Shown here in pieces: positions 13,154-24,512 of a stretch of 64,000 nt of DNA. The notes under the pieces were generated by a model. The model did no database searches. It was not told the DNA's origin and was given only the letters and a program-made list of their open reading frames with translations. Both the position numbers and the translations under genes were made by a program. Source of the DNA: Byssothecium circinans (Eukaryota; Ascomycota; Dothideomycetes; Pleosporales; Massarinaceae); NCBI GenBank assembly GCA_010015675.1, contig ML977003.1, positions 368,440-432,439 of the forward strand, written 5' to 3'. Numbering within the stretch: position 1 is the first letter of the stretch; each line of letters starts with the position of its first letter.

Positions 13154-14735
13154 CTACTGTTTGATCTCGTATTTGCGTTGGAACATGCTGTCTACCTCGG
13201 TGAGGTAGTAGGTGCCGGGGAAGATCGTGTCTGGGTTGCCTTTGGGCTTGTAGTCCTTCTTCAGGTGGGCGCGCTCACGGAGATTGCACATCTGGCGGGA
13301 AGTTAGGTTAGTCACGCGTCGGGCCATTTCACATGGAATTAGGGGTGCGACTTACATCATCGTACGTCTGCGGCGGCACAACACGCCTAGACTCTAGACG
13401 AGCGTTGATGTCGAGCTGCTTCTGGAATTCGGTAATGCTGCCCTTGATCTTGAGCGAGAAAATAGACGAAGCAAGACCGCTGCCGTAACTAAAGACACCA
13501 ACGCGCTTACCGGCGGCATCCTTATTGTCGATGTTGGAAATCAAACTGCACAGGCTGCCGTACACGCTAGCGCAGTACATGTTACCGCACTGGGTCGGCA
13601 CCTGGAGGCTCTGCTGGACGCGAGAAGCGAATCGCTTCTTGGCTAGAGCCATGAAGGTCTTCTCGACGGCCTTGTTAGTGACTGACGCGGCATAGTCGAG
13701 ATCCTTGATCTCAGCAGGAACCTCGGCGAAGATAGGGTTTGAGGGGTTCGCGAGGTAATCGTTGTAGAGGAGGCGAGCGTACGACTTGGAGACGAGCTTG
13801 CACGTGGGAACGTGGAAGCACATGTAGTCGAAGCGGTCCAAGGGAGTCTCCGGCTCCTGAGAGTGGCCGTTGATGCCATTGGAGCTATTGGCTTGGGCCT
13901 TTAGAGTCTCCTCCCGGGCGTTGTACGCCTTGTAGCAGGCATCAACCGCCTCGGTGTAGCAGCGAAGGGAGAAGTGGCCGTCCACAACGGGATACTCGCT
14001 GGTGAAATCGGGCTTGTAGAAGTCGAACGCGTGCGTGATGTAGGAGCCGCGTAGACCAGGCTCGATGACGATGGGTGCGTCCGGGCCAATAAGCATCGCC
14101 ACGCAGCCGACGCCACCAGTTGGGCGCGCGTTGCCCTTCTTGTACAGAGCGATATCGCCTGCCACCACAACGGCGTCACGGCCGTCCCAGCCTGAGGATT
14201 CTACCCAGTTGACCGAGTTGAACAGGGCGTTTGTTCCGCCATAGCACGCGTTCACGGTGTCTACGCCCTCAACGTTGAAGTTGCCCGATTTCTCAAACAA
14301 TTGCATCAACACCGATTTGACGGATTTGGACTTGTCGAGCAGCGTCTCGGTGCCGACCTCGAGGCGGCCAATGTTCTTTGGGTCGATGTTGTACTTCTTG
14401 AACAGCGAGGAGAGGGTGGTCAGAGCGAGCGAGTAGATGTCTATGCAGAAGTGGCGCCATGTCAGTTGTGTACTGCTGTGCTCACGCGTGGCAATACGGG
14501 GTGCTCACCCTCGCGGTCGTCGCAAAAGGACATCTTCGTCTGGCCGAGGCCAATCGTGTACTTTCCCGTGGAGACGCCATCGAACTTCTCGAGCTCGGCC
14601 TGGTCAACACACTGGGACTGGTCAGCGTCGTCGTCGTCAAGGAGGCGCAGCGGCCCAAAGAGTGTAGCAACTAACCTGGCTGGGAAAGTAGAGCTCAATG
14701 GCCTTGATGCCGATGTTGGAGGGACGTGAAGCCAT
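13154..14735 (-). CDS. ERG13: Hydroxymethylglutaryl-CoA synthase
   Basis: Condenses acetyl-CoA with acetoacetyl-CoA to HMG-CoA in the mevalonate pathway feeding ergosterol and isoprenoids; cytosolic. Four exons: 14735-14676, 14611-14509, 14440-13356 and 13291-13154, together 461 residues, the normal family length. The catalytic Glu lies in [11 protein letters not shown], the acyl-accepting Cys at about residue 120 in [10 protein letters not shown], and the catalytic His in FHVPTCK. The C-terminal half has the typical [12 protein letters not shown] strand and the [16 protein letters not shown] tail. The first exon is only 20 codons (start MASRPSNIG) and joins through a GTTAGT donor to [12 protein letters not shown]. 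No transit peptide is apparent, consistent with the sterol-pathway enzyme. Confidence 0.95.
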
Positions 14736-16862
14736 GCTTGCGGGTTGGTGGACGTGTGTTATAGTGGAGGAAGGGTGAGCACGAGGGGGACGGGAGGAAG
14801 AAGTGGAGGAAGAGGGGGTCACCGCTGGTTAAGTAGTTTCGACAAAGCACAGAAGGCAAATTGCGGTCTGAGTAGCGGCGATCTTGCGAGTGTGGCAAGG
14901 CAATTGGGCGAGCGGTGCAGCGAAAGGCTGCTTGAATAGTTTAGTTTCTTTTTTTGTGCGTGAGAGCTGGGGCGTCAACACAAACGCCAATTTCCGTCTG
15001 CAGGCGAGACGTGTGCGTGGTGCGGTGCGGTGTAGTGCTGCTGGCAACTGTATGGTGGGGTGATGCTCATCGCCATGGCGGGGTTATGGTGAGATACTGT
15101 AACAGCATGAATTGCTACCATTGTTCTTGCACGTCTTTTTTCTCGCGCATGCACTGCACTTTTTTGTGCTCTGCTCGGCGTCATACCGTCCCTACCAAAA
15201 TTTGTTCCCGCCGCCGCACACCAATCGTCGCTCTCAAGCCGGCGCATAACCGGTCCCAGAAACCCAAGCCTATCAGCGGAGTTGGCGAGATGCAGGGCCG
15301 CACTCGCCACGCTCAAAGGAGCCTAGCTCAGGAACGAGGGTGAATCTCTCCAGTAGATGCAGCACCGAGTGCCATTATTCCAACAGGAGCTCCAACCTAA
15401 GACCTTAAGCAGGCTGCATGTCCTCCTGACGGCTTCTTCCACCGTTGCTATCACTTGACACTCGCGCCAATAGACGGGTGGCTGTATCTTCCCGCCCTGG
15501 CAACGGGTCGTTGTGCGTCAACAATAACCCTACTTGAGGGCTCTTCATGGAACAGCCGCAGCCTGTTCATCACCATCGAAACTCCTGAGACAACTGCAGT
15601 ATGTGTACTGGACAATTGGATATGGCTTGAGAGAGGGTTCCCGCGTTGCCTAGTATCAATCTCTAAACTCATCGGGACGAAGCACCCCAGGGCATATAAC
15701 TTTTCTTTCAGTCCCAAAGCGCAACGGAGTACATACACCTGGACAAAGAGTTGGGCTCGAGAACTTTGCAACATGCAACAGTATGCTCGGGTCGATTCTG
15801 GGCCTTTTTGGGCTTCACGAGGCGCCGCATGAACACCATCGGTGCTGTTCACTGGAAGAGGAGAGAGCACCGAACGGCATGGCCCTCGGGATAGACAGTC
15901 GGTTTGCTTCTCCTCTTGCAGCCCGGGTTGAGCCGGGCGATGCGATGCCAGCAGCCAGTCTGCTCAAGTACCGTCCGCCTTCCACCTATAAAGACGGCCA
16001 GCGTCTCCAGTTATATGGCCATTGGGCAGGCAATCTATTTTCAAGGTAGGTAGATAACCACTGCAGAAGCGAAGCCATATGGTGGCTATGGTGCCATCCT
16101 GACGGACCACGATGCAGCGGGTGGACAGTGCCAAAGATAACGCCTTTGCAATGGAGGTAGTTCAAGTGTTCGTCCACAAAAGAAACATTCCTCCGTACAG
16201 TAAACAAGATGCCGAGGACTGCATAACGGCCGGGCAGCACAAGGGCAAACCACAAGACCGAGACTTAGCTATAATGCCGCAGTGGCCGTTATTAGATCTG
16301 CCGTGCGCGCTGGCTAAATGCAAGGTCCCCCAGATGCCCCCATCGCCCACGAGTCTGCTGCCCAAAGGCCATAACGCACTGCAATTGCAGACGCACTGTA
16401 GGGGATACGAAGATTTTCTACAGACTATCGCCGTCGTTTGGCTCTCTACCGCGGTCGGCCGGCTTTTCTTCGCTCGTTTCGGTGAGGCTGGGCTGGAGGT
16501 GCACTGGTGACGAGGACTGGGGACTGAGGACTGCCGATCCTGAAACTGGATAAGTATTGACTAGTGAGAGCGACATCCCCTGCCTAGTCTTCACTTGGGA
16601 CAGTGCCGTCGTGCTTCTGTTTCTGCTTCTGTCTGCTTGAAGACAACGGCCCAAGCCTCCCGTCTCATCTGCCACTGCCAGGCCACCACCACCAACTTCA
16701 CCCACATCTACACCCACAATCCCACGACCCGCCTACAACGCCCACACACGCCGCCCGTGAGCACCGCGCCGCGCAACATTGCATCCACCAGCCAGGAGGG
16801 ATTGCTGCTGACCCTGCGAGGGTGATCCAGCCCGTCTGGGCTGATCTGGGACGAGCGACGCG
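14736..16862. other. Long divergent intergenic region
   Basis: 2.1 kb between the starts of HMG-CoA synthase (-) and the 776-residue membrane protein (+). Frames of 130-140 codons exist on both strands around 15450-15870 and 16112-16510, but they overlap each other antisense, lack introns and have no recognisable domain. I do not call them genes. Probably promoters and 5' leaders; the segment just before 16863 is C-rich and leader-like. Confidence 0.45.
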
Positions 16863-19193
16863 ATGCATCGCCGCAACAACAGCAGCAAGGACGGGGCGCC
16901 GCATCGGCTGCAGGAGGACTCGGATGGTTTCGAAGACGACTTTGCGCTGGATCCCGACGAGGATGACTTCATGCCATCTGTGTCGGATGGCTTCCGGCCG
17001 ATGATGGGAGAGCAGAGAGGCGAGGGCGTCGATGGTGACCGACAGGATCACGACCGGAACGAGCCACCGCGTCCGCCCATCACACCCCCACCCACGACCA
17101 CAAACACCAACCTAAACACGAAGTCGGCAGACACGGATTTACGAAGAATTGCGACACGCAACAGCACGGCAAAAGCGCCAGTCGGACCTGAGCTGCCGTC
17201 GATGGACCGTCGCATGCCACCCGCGACGAATTCACAGTCGACCCCCCTAGGTCATCGCGACTCGGTCAGCTCCACGGCCTCCTTTGCAACAATGGCCGGA
17301 CGTGACAGCCCGCTAGGAACCGGTCCGAGCCACCCGTACGGCATGTACCCACAGAACACGATGGCACGCAGTTCGAGCATAGCAACCACGTCGACGCAAC
17401 CGCGACCACTGTCCCTCGTAGCAGCGCAACGACCGACACACCCCTACGGCATGTACACGCAGAATGTAGTCGTTGACGACACGCCTCCAATGCCCCAAGT
17501 GCAGAATGTCATCCCCGTGGGCTTCCCAGGAGTCAACACCACGGTGGCGGCCGGCTACCGTCGACAGATCGGTCCAGACGGAGAAGAGCAGGACATCGTG
17601 GGACCAGATGGGCACACAGAACAGCTTCCACCATACTCTCGGTATCCAGAAGAAGGGCCCACCAAGGCTTCATTAGCTGCAGAAGCGAGTGCCACACCCG
17701 TGGAAGGAGCACAGAACCAGAACCAGAACCAGGGGACTGAATCCGACGACCGTCTCTTCACTCACATTGCATCCGCCCCGCCGTCACCCGTGTCACCCGA
17801 ATCGCCCGTATCGCCTCTGACCCCAGTCGTCCCACCCGCATCTGTCACGCCCGCACTTCTCCCACAACAGCGTCCCGAAACACAGACTGGAAATACAGCC
17901 GCTCCGCGAGCAGCTACCACCTCGGAGTCCGCCTCCCTTCTAACCGGCTCAGAGGAAAGTGCTCTCGACGAAAAGACCGAACGACCAAGAAGTAACAGAA
18001 AACTCTCGTGGCGCAAGAGGAAACTATGGGGCAGGATTCCCATGACCGTAACCCTAGTCCTTCTCATTCTACTTCTAATCTTTGCCCTCGTCCTCGGAGT
18101 CGCCATTGGTACATTTGTTGCAAAAAGCAAAAAAGACAATAACAACGGCAAAGACAAAGGCAAAGGTTCAAAACACAATGACCCGGCTGCTATCATCACA
18201 CCTACCAACACTTTATTTGACGCCTCACCCATACCCACACCGACTGGCCTACCTCCGCTTCCCGCTGGTCAATTCTCGCTCCCCCTGGGCTTTGCGCAAG
18301 AGAGCAGTCCCGGTTGTCTTACCCAAGGCAACCAATACTCTGCTTGGTCTTGCAAAATGACCTTTGCACCGCTCATGCTCACTGTTGCGATTTCAGGCGG
18401 CTCACCAAAGGCTTCTCTGGAGGCCTTTGTTGCACCTGACGGCAATATTCCATACGGGCTCCAACCACCGGTAGCCAAGAACGAAACTATGCAACTCGTG
18501 ACCGACCTTGACTATAAAGGCTACGGACCGGCTTGGCATTTCTCAACCCGATACGACAAGATAGTAGCTTTGTCGCCGGACGAATTTGCTACAGGTTCTT
18601 CCCTCCGCAGGCGCCAGGGTGATAAGAACCGACACCGCTTTCAAATCATGCCCGGCGACAGTCCATGGTTCTGCTATTGGAACCAGACGTATATCGAAGG
18701 ATACATCTATGTTCAGGACAACTCCACGGCTGCAACAATGACGGGGTTCCCCACACCAAACCCTACGGATCCTTTTGGCCCCATGCAAATGCCGTCATCC
18801 GCAAGCTCCAGCATCACAGCGTCTGTCACACCAGCACCTACCAATGCTGCAAAAAGACGAGGGCGTGAAGCTCCACCTCCGCCTTTCCCCCGGCTACCTC
18901 CCTACCCGCGCATTGTCAAAATCGAAGAAAGACGGCTCCCCGGGGCTCCACAGCCCTATTGCCAGAAGATGCAACTCCTGGACAACGGAAAGCTATCACC
19001 AACAACAGGTGGCAACGGCGGTGCCGTGATCGTTTTCCTCCAAGAACAGAATCCAAATATGCAGAATTTCCTCCAAGTCCGGCCAACGAGTCCCGCACCC
19101 TCCAGCTCCAATACGGCGGGGAAAGTGAAGCGACAGCTCAAAAAGCGGGTCGATCCTTCGGATGCTTGCCATTGCCAATGGATGTTCCAGTAA
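16863..19193 (+). CDS. Single-pass membrane protein with disordered N-terminus
   Basis: Intron-less 776-residue protein; function unknown. Residues 1-390 are low-complexity, rich in P, S, T, D and E, with two copies of a HPYGMYxQN motif in the 155-205 region and a (QN)n run. A basic stretch (RKLSWRKRKLWGR) precedes one strong membrane segment at about 393-418, followed by a lysine/asparagine-rich turn. By the positive-inside rule the N-terminal half would be cytoplasmic. The C-terminal ~330 residues look like a folded extracytoplasmic domain with several Cys (GCLTQGNQYSAWSCKM, PWFCYWNQTY, a final DACHCQWMFQ) and Ser/Thr-rich linkers. Similar fungal proteins are annotated only with a domain of unknown function, possibly DUF7820. 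It resembles wall-sensor or glycoprotein architecture, but no known sensor domain is seen. Confidence 0.75.
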   Translation: MHRRNNSSKDGAPHRLQEDSDGFEDDFALDPDEDDFMPSVSDGFRPMMGEQRGEGVDGDRQDHDRNEPPRPPITPPPTTTNTNLNTKSADTDLRRIATRNSTAKAPVGPELPSMDRRMPPATNSQSTPLGHRDSVSSTASFATMAGRDSPLGTGPSHPYGMYPQNTMARSSSIATTSTQPRPLSLVAAQRPTHPYGMYTQNVVVDDTPPMPQVQNVIPVGFPGVNTTVAAGYRRQIGPDGEEQDIVGPDGHTEQLPPYSRYPEEGPTKASLAAEASATPVEGAQNQNQNQGTESDDRLFTHIASAPPSPVSPESPVSPLTPVVPPASVTPALLPQQRPETQTGNTAAPRAATTSESASLLTGSEESALDEKTERPRSNRKLSWRKRKLWGRIPMTVTLVLLILLLIFALVLGVAIGTFVAKSKKDNNNGKDKGKGSKHNDPAAIITPTNTLFDASPIPTPTGLPPLPAGQFSLPLGFAQESSPGCLTQGNQYSAWSCKMTFAPLMLTVAISGGSPKASLEAFVAPDGNIPYGLQPPVAKNETMQLVTDLDYKGYGPAWHFSTRYDKIVALSPDEFATGSSLRRRQGDKNRHRFQIMPGDSPWFCYWNQTYIEGYIYVQDNSTAATMTGFPTPNPTDPFGPMQMPSSASSSITASVTPAPTNAAKRRGREAPPPPFPRLPPYPRIVKIEERRLPGAPQPYCQKMQLLDNGKLSPTTGGNGGAVIVFLQEQNPNMQNFLQVRPTSPAPSSSNTAGKVKRQLKKRVDPSDACHCQWMFQ

Positions 19194-20754
19194 TATTACT
19201 TAGTCTTTTCCCACACACACACACTCACACATCTCAAAGCAAGCGGCGCAATTTTGCATATCTTTAGCATTTCAAAAAAGGGCTCGGGCGGGCACGATAC
19301 CACGGAAATTTTCGATTTCTTGCACGGATGGCGGCGTTTTTTTGTACAAATTTAGTACGGTGTTTTGTGGAGTTTCTATAGAGTCGATTTTTTACGGTGC
19401 TATATGCCGATGTCTTCGTTTCTTCTCTGTTTGGTTCTTTCGGTGCAAGCGATATCTTTCCTCGTGTTGGATATGGCTTTCTTAGCCTCGCTTTTTTGTG
19501 TGGTGGTTTCTTTGTTGTAATGTATATAGCATGTTGGATCCAGGATCTATTTTGAAGTCGGAGCGTTTTCCCAGGGCAGGGAAGGGATTTTAGAAACAAC
19601 GTCGATTGCCCGGAGCATATGAACTTCTTTTTTACGTTGATATATAGAGAGGATGAGAAATATTGGACGATTTCGAGGTCGTTGGGAGTGGATTTATGGA
19701 TAGTTGGTGGGGGTATGGATAAGTGCGGTTGAGTACCATCATGGATCTGCGTCCTTCTTCCTCTTTTATTCTTATCCTTGGGCGGCAGTAGAAGAAATAT
19801 ATATATTCAAACGTCTAAGTAAAAGAGGTTGTCATGTCTTTTCACGACAGGTAAAAGAACTCTAGCGAGCTTGTACTCGAGAAAACTTGCACAATATGTC
19901 CGCGGGCTGTAGTTTTTTTAAGTGATTAGGTACTGATGCTTGTTTCCCCAAGTTGAAGTTAGTCTTTACACACTAATTTACATGAAAAACAGGACTCTCT
20001 AATCTTGTCATCAGAGGACTTTACTGCACATTCATTCATTCATAGTCTCCACCCCACCCTCTACACCACCCCTCCAGCACCTCCACCCCTCCCATCCATC
20101 CCACCCACATCCCAACCGCTTAGCCAGCACCCTCCCAATAAAACACGCACATATTACACCCATACCTCCCCATCATCAACACGACACAAAAGAAAGCGGC
20201 ATTAATATACCGTCCACAGGCCGAAGCGCGGTCTTCAAAGGATCCTCCACGAATGAGCGCCCAGCATGGAAATGCTCCGACGCGAATCAAGAAGCACCCA
20301 CTACGCTGTACTGTCGCAACACAAGGGCAATATATATGGCATTTAGAAGATTTGGACTCTAGAGAATGGGGGATTGTAGGGGATTGAGGTCCGCGAATCA
20401 TTATTTGGATGGATGGGGTGGTAGACGGGGGATGAGGGATTAAGATGATGGGGTTTAAAGGAAGGTCGTTGTTGCGGTCCTGGGAAGGGATACACTTACA
20501 CTTACACTTACACTTACACTTACACTTACACTTACACTTACACTTACACTTACACTTACACTTACACTTAGGCTGCTTACTTACTTAGCTACCTACTTGT
20601 TTTACTCCTCTTGGATACCTTGCACGCCGTCCGTCTGTTCTGTCTCTCTTCTTCTTCTTCTCCATATACATATCCATATCCACCTCGCTCCAAACCACAC
20701 CAAACCACACCACACCACGCCACACACCACCCTTCCTCCCAATACACTCCCATA
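19194..20754. other. Intergenic before the AA9 gene
   Basis: 1.56 kb with T-rich and AT-rich segments (19310-19560, 19790-20000), CA-rich tracts just after 19200, and the hexanucleotide array listed separately. No gene recognised. It contains the 3' UTR of the membrane-protein gene and the AA9 promoter. Confidence 0.5.
20491..20570. repeat. Hexanucleotide microsatellite (TACACT)n
   Basis: About 13 uninterrupted copies of TACACT in 80 bp, ending 185 bp before the AA9 start codon. It is followed by short TTAC/CTAC variants (20575-20600). Perfect copies suggest a recent or unstable array. Confidence 0.95.
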
Positions 20755-22151
20755 ATGCACTCCCCCCTCCCGCTCTCCTTCTCTCTCCTCACCCTCTCAA
20801 CCCTCACCCCCCTCGTCGCCGCCCACGGCTACGTCCAGCAAATCCAGCTCAGCGTCCCCAGCACCAGCTACATCGAAACGTGGAACCCGTACAAAGACCC
20901 GCAGAAGAAGCCCGCGGTGAATAAAATCACGCGCGTGTTTAAGGATAACGGACCTGTTACCGATGGGTTGTTCACTGTACGTTTATTTCGTCGTTGGGAT
21001 ACTTTTGCTAGCCGTGTTTGTTTGGATTTTTGTTAGGGAGGGGATAGGAGTAGGAGAGGGCGGTTTGAATGGGAATGAGAATGATGTGCTAATACAGACG
21101 TTGCTTGTGTGTATGATAGACGGATGCGATTACCTGCAATATCGGCCGAGACGGCGTCAACAACGTCCCCGTGACAGCCACGGCACCGATCGCTGCGGGG
21201 AGTACGATTAAGTTCCTCTGGACGGACTGGCAGAGCGACCATCCGGGACCGAGTAAGTCTTCCTCTTTCCTCTTTTCTCTCCTCCCTTTCTCCACCCCTC
21301 CCAACATCCATCCCACCATTCCCTTCCCCCTCATCCCATCCCCCAAAAAAGAAAAGACGCACGAAGATCTCTCATACTCACCTTAATAAGTAATGACATA
21401 CCTGGCCCCCTGCCCCGGAAAATGCGCCCAATTCTCCGGCTCCACGGGCAACATATGGGTCAAAATCGACCAAGCGGGCTACGACGCCTCGCAGACCGTA
21501 CCCTGGGCATCGAAACGGCTGCCGACGCAGAATAGTACGTGGACGGTGACGTTGCCGTCCAAGATAGCTCCAGGGGAGTATTTATTGCGGTAAGCCAACC
21601 CCTTCATCCCTAGCTCTATCCCCAACACGAGCGGCTCTTCTCCAATCATCTCCGTGTCCTACGCTCATTCCTGCCATTTTCTGGTATCCGTATACTATCC
21701 CTATCCCACCACCATCCATCCCTTTAGCCACCGGAAAGTTCATATATACTAATCAGACACCCATATTCTTCCTCAACAGCCACGAAATCCTCGGTCTCCA
21801 ACGCACCAACAAGAACGGCTCCCTGGCGCAATTCTACCCGAGCTGCAACCAGATCACCATCACCGGGTCAGGCACCACGAAACTCCCCGCTGGCATCGCG
21901 TTGCCGGGGGCGTATCAGCCTGATGATAAGAAGAGTGTACGTTTACTCCCCTGTCACCCTTTCATTGCTGCCTTCTCAATTGCCTCTTGGGAAAGCGTAT
22001 GGCGAGGCGTGGAGAGGCGTGATGTGCTGGGACATGCTAACGCAACACTCCCCCTCGACAGATCTTCCTCGAGTACCGCGACATCTCGGCCTCGAACCCG
22101 TACACGCCGCCCGGCGGGCCTGTGTGGGGAGACAACGGGTGGAAGGCGTGA
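20755..22151 (+). CDS. Secreted AA9 lytic polysaccharide monooxygenase
   Basis: Copper enzyme that oxidatively cleaves cellulose or other beta-1,4-glucans outside the cell. Five exons: 20755-20976, 21120-21252, 21391-21589, 21780-21936 and 22062-22151, together 266 residues. A signal peptide of about 23 residues ends in AA before HGYV, so His24 becomes the N-terminal copper-binding histidine. The second brace His is His115 in DHPGP, and the axial-site residues are Gln202 and Tyr204 in AQFYPSC. Other family marks are MTYLAPCPG and HEILGLQ. The protein ends after PYTPPGGPVWGDNGW, with no cellulose-binding module or linker, so it is a catalytic-domain-only form. Introns of 125-190 bp are longer than elsewhere in the window. 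Substrate and C1/C4 specificity cannot be read from sequence alone. Three GAACGT-type units follow the stop codon. Confidence 0.93.
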
Positions 22152-22641
22152 ACGTGAACGTGAACGTGAAGATAAGATAGGACACGTGAATGAAACAGCA
22201 TGTACTGTACTCGACAGGATGCAACATCTTCCTTCTCGTGGGGATATTTTTGAGGAGCGAGGAAGAAAGACTATATGTGGTGGTGGGGAGGACGTTTTCT
22301 TTGCTTCTTTCGGCTTCTTTTATTTATATTCTTATAACGTTATTCTTATGCTCAACGTTATATTCTTACATGCTTATATACTTATATTCTTTCATGGTTA
22401 TATCCACTGTATGAATTCGGCAATGCGTAATACGAAATACGCAATACGACTATGATGGATGTAATATCGATCCCAGGTGCTACTTTATGAGGCCATTGTG
22501 TTAGCGGTGATAGCGTCCATCTCAGTATCGCATACACACCCTCCAATCACCCCCTGTCCTAATTCACCGTGAGACCAACGCACCACTAAAAATTTCTCAT
22601 ACCACGATATTGAGCTTCTTGGCCCAACTTCGCAACACGTT
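22152..22641. other. Intergenic after AA9
   Basis: Presumed AA9 3' UTR and spacer, AT-rich between 22300 and 22450, with near-repeated TACG-containing words around 22425-22450. Nothing gene-like. Confidence 0.45.
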
Positions 22642-22997
22642 TCACTCGGAGATGCTGTTCAGAAGTGTGATTCTCTCGGACAGAAGAGCCCGATCACAAG
22701 ACCCCCGTACTCCCCTCTGGTTAAAAACACCACAAGAGAGTAGAGTCCTTACTTGTACTAGAGAAACCGGGGCGTGCGTACCGGATTGCGAGAGTCTCGC
22801 CGATACATGAGTGCGTGGATGTGTATGACATGGTCCCTCGAGTCGCGGTTGTTCGTGAGCAGGTACCTGTACACGCGGTTACGCAGCTCCGCACTGAGTC
22901 TCAGGAAGCGGAATGGTGCTGCAGTGTTGACGTTGATGTCATGGCGTATGTATGCTGATTTTTGTTTCCTTTTTGTTTGGATGAAGAGCGGCTTCAA
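22642..22997 (-). pseudogene. Short F-box-like fragment
   Basis: An open frame of 79 codons begins at 22997 with a basic start and contains FLRLSAELRNRVYRYLL, the helix typical of fungal F-box-like/2EXR proteins that begin 'LP.ELR..IY'. It stops soon after. A possible splice (donor GTACGC near 22769, acceptor AACCAG near 22705) would extend it to a stop at 22642, about 100 residues in all. Family members are normally 200-400 residues, so this is either a truncated relic or a very small gene. It lies about 350 bp beyond the 3' end of a complete gene of the same general type. Confidence 0.35.
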
Positions 22998-23350
22998 GAT
23001 TATCCAGATTCGGGTGCGTAGAGGAGGAATGTGTAAAAGGTGGCAGAGAAAATGGGATGTGCGATTTATATGGAAAAGACGCTAGCTAGTCGTCGTCAAT
23101 TTCCATATCGGCATACAAAAGATATGCACATCGTTGTATTCAGCGTGGGAGAAGATAATTGAAGGGCAGAGTACGTGAAAAGAAAGTCATGAAAAAATTT
23201 GAAGAGAAGGGGGGTTGACATGACTGTAGAACCAGCCGCCTATTTCCTTCAATATCGCATCCCAGGACCGATAGTGGTTGCAAGAGGCTCCAATGAGAAT
23301 AGCGCCAGGAGGGTATCCGCAATCCCACCCAGCACGAGGAAGCTGCAGCA

Positions 23351-24512
23351 TCATGCTCCATCATCTGGCCCTTCGCCATCAGCCTGCAACTGGCCCGCCG
23401 AATTCCAGTCAACCAACATATTCTCGTCCATATCGCAATCGACGCCCCTCAATCCATCATACGTCTTGAAAATCTTCCTCGGCACGCACGCCTTGACCGG
23501 TTCGAATCCACCATAATCGCCCCGGTCCCTCTGTTCCTTTGTAAGCCCGCACTGCACATTCACGCCTCTCGGAATCGCGGCGATCAGGTCCCTCATATGG
23601 TTGTTGTAGTAGCTCATCCGACGCCATGCACCATTGAACAAAGCGGCGTGCTCGGTAGCAAAGTTTGGACTCCGAAATGTGACAACCACACGCAGGTGTT
23701 TGAGATTTGCCATCTTCTTGAAGGAGGACCAGGTCGTGCCTCGTACCCATCCAGAACGCATGATTACGCTGTGGGGCTGGATTGAAGGATTCATCTGAAT
23801 TTCGATGCGGAGACGCTGGATCCGATTGATATGAACACCGAAGGGGAACAGCGTATGGAAAGGGTCATGCTGTTGGTCCAGCGGAAACATGATCGTAAAC
23901 ACGTTCGTCCCGTACATGATATTCAGAGCTTCTTCGGATGTTTCCTTGTTCAGAAGCAGCATCTGAATGGTCAAAAGTGAACCCATTTGGTCTACCTTGT
24001 GGGCGAAGCGCGCCTGGTTAGCACCGGTGGTGTTTAAGAAGTGGTGCTTCCTAGCAAGTGCTTGCGACTCTTTTGACATACCGGTTGAAACCGGCTTCCA
24101 CGTAGACTCTCGGCGCTCTTTTCTCCGCGCCAGATCATTGAGATGTATTTCAAACCCTACTATCTCGGGTATCTTTTTGATAAGACCATTCGGCTTGATG
24201 ACTCTTCGCAAGCGGGGCGGACGTGTGTCTGTGAGAGCGAGCGTGTAGATGATATCCTGCAGTTCTTGAGGAAGCTTTTTGAACTCGAAGATCCCTTCAC
24301 GCTTGAACGGACCACAGGCTTTGAAAGAAACCGCCATGGCCAGGAATTCTGATAACAAGGCCGCTTCAGCATCATCTCTAGCGCTAGGGATATGATTAGC
24401 TCGTGGTGCTTACCAGAGTGGATCTCACGTACTCCTTTGGCTCGTACTCTTCCCACACGACAGCTGGCGTGGCTGCGACACTGTCGTCTGGAAGATGTTC
24501 GTGTGTGTCCAT
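23351..24512 (-). CDS. F-box-like hypothetical protein
   Basis: Protein of unknown function with an F-box-like/2EXR opening (FEFKKLPQELQDIIYTLAL), then a long region without a recognised domain but with conserved-looking hydrophobic strands (INRIQRLRIEIQMN, LKHLRVVVTF). My model has two exons, 24512-24433 and 24377-23351, giving 368 residues. The first exon starts MDTHEHLPDDS and joins through donor GTACGT to the main frame in phase. A stronger-looking donor GTAAGC 24 bp downstream would put the exons out of phase. If the upstream exon is wrong, translation would begin at the ATG at 24337. Such proteins are numerous in filamentous fungi and are usually described only by the F-box-like helix; SCF-ligase function is not shown here. 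The acidic tail ends GEGPDDGA. Confidence 0.65.

Noticed and set aside
15451..15870. 139-codon minus frame and its 125-codon antisense partner
   Set aside because: They overlap almost completely on opposite strands, show no domain, signal or splice structure, and have composition expected of random GC-balanced DNA.
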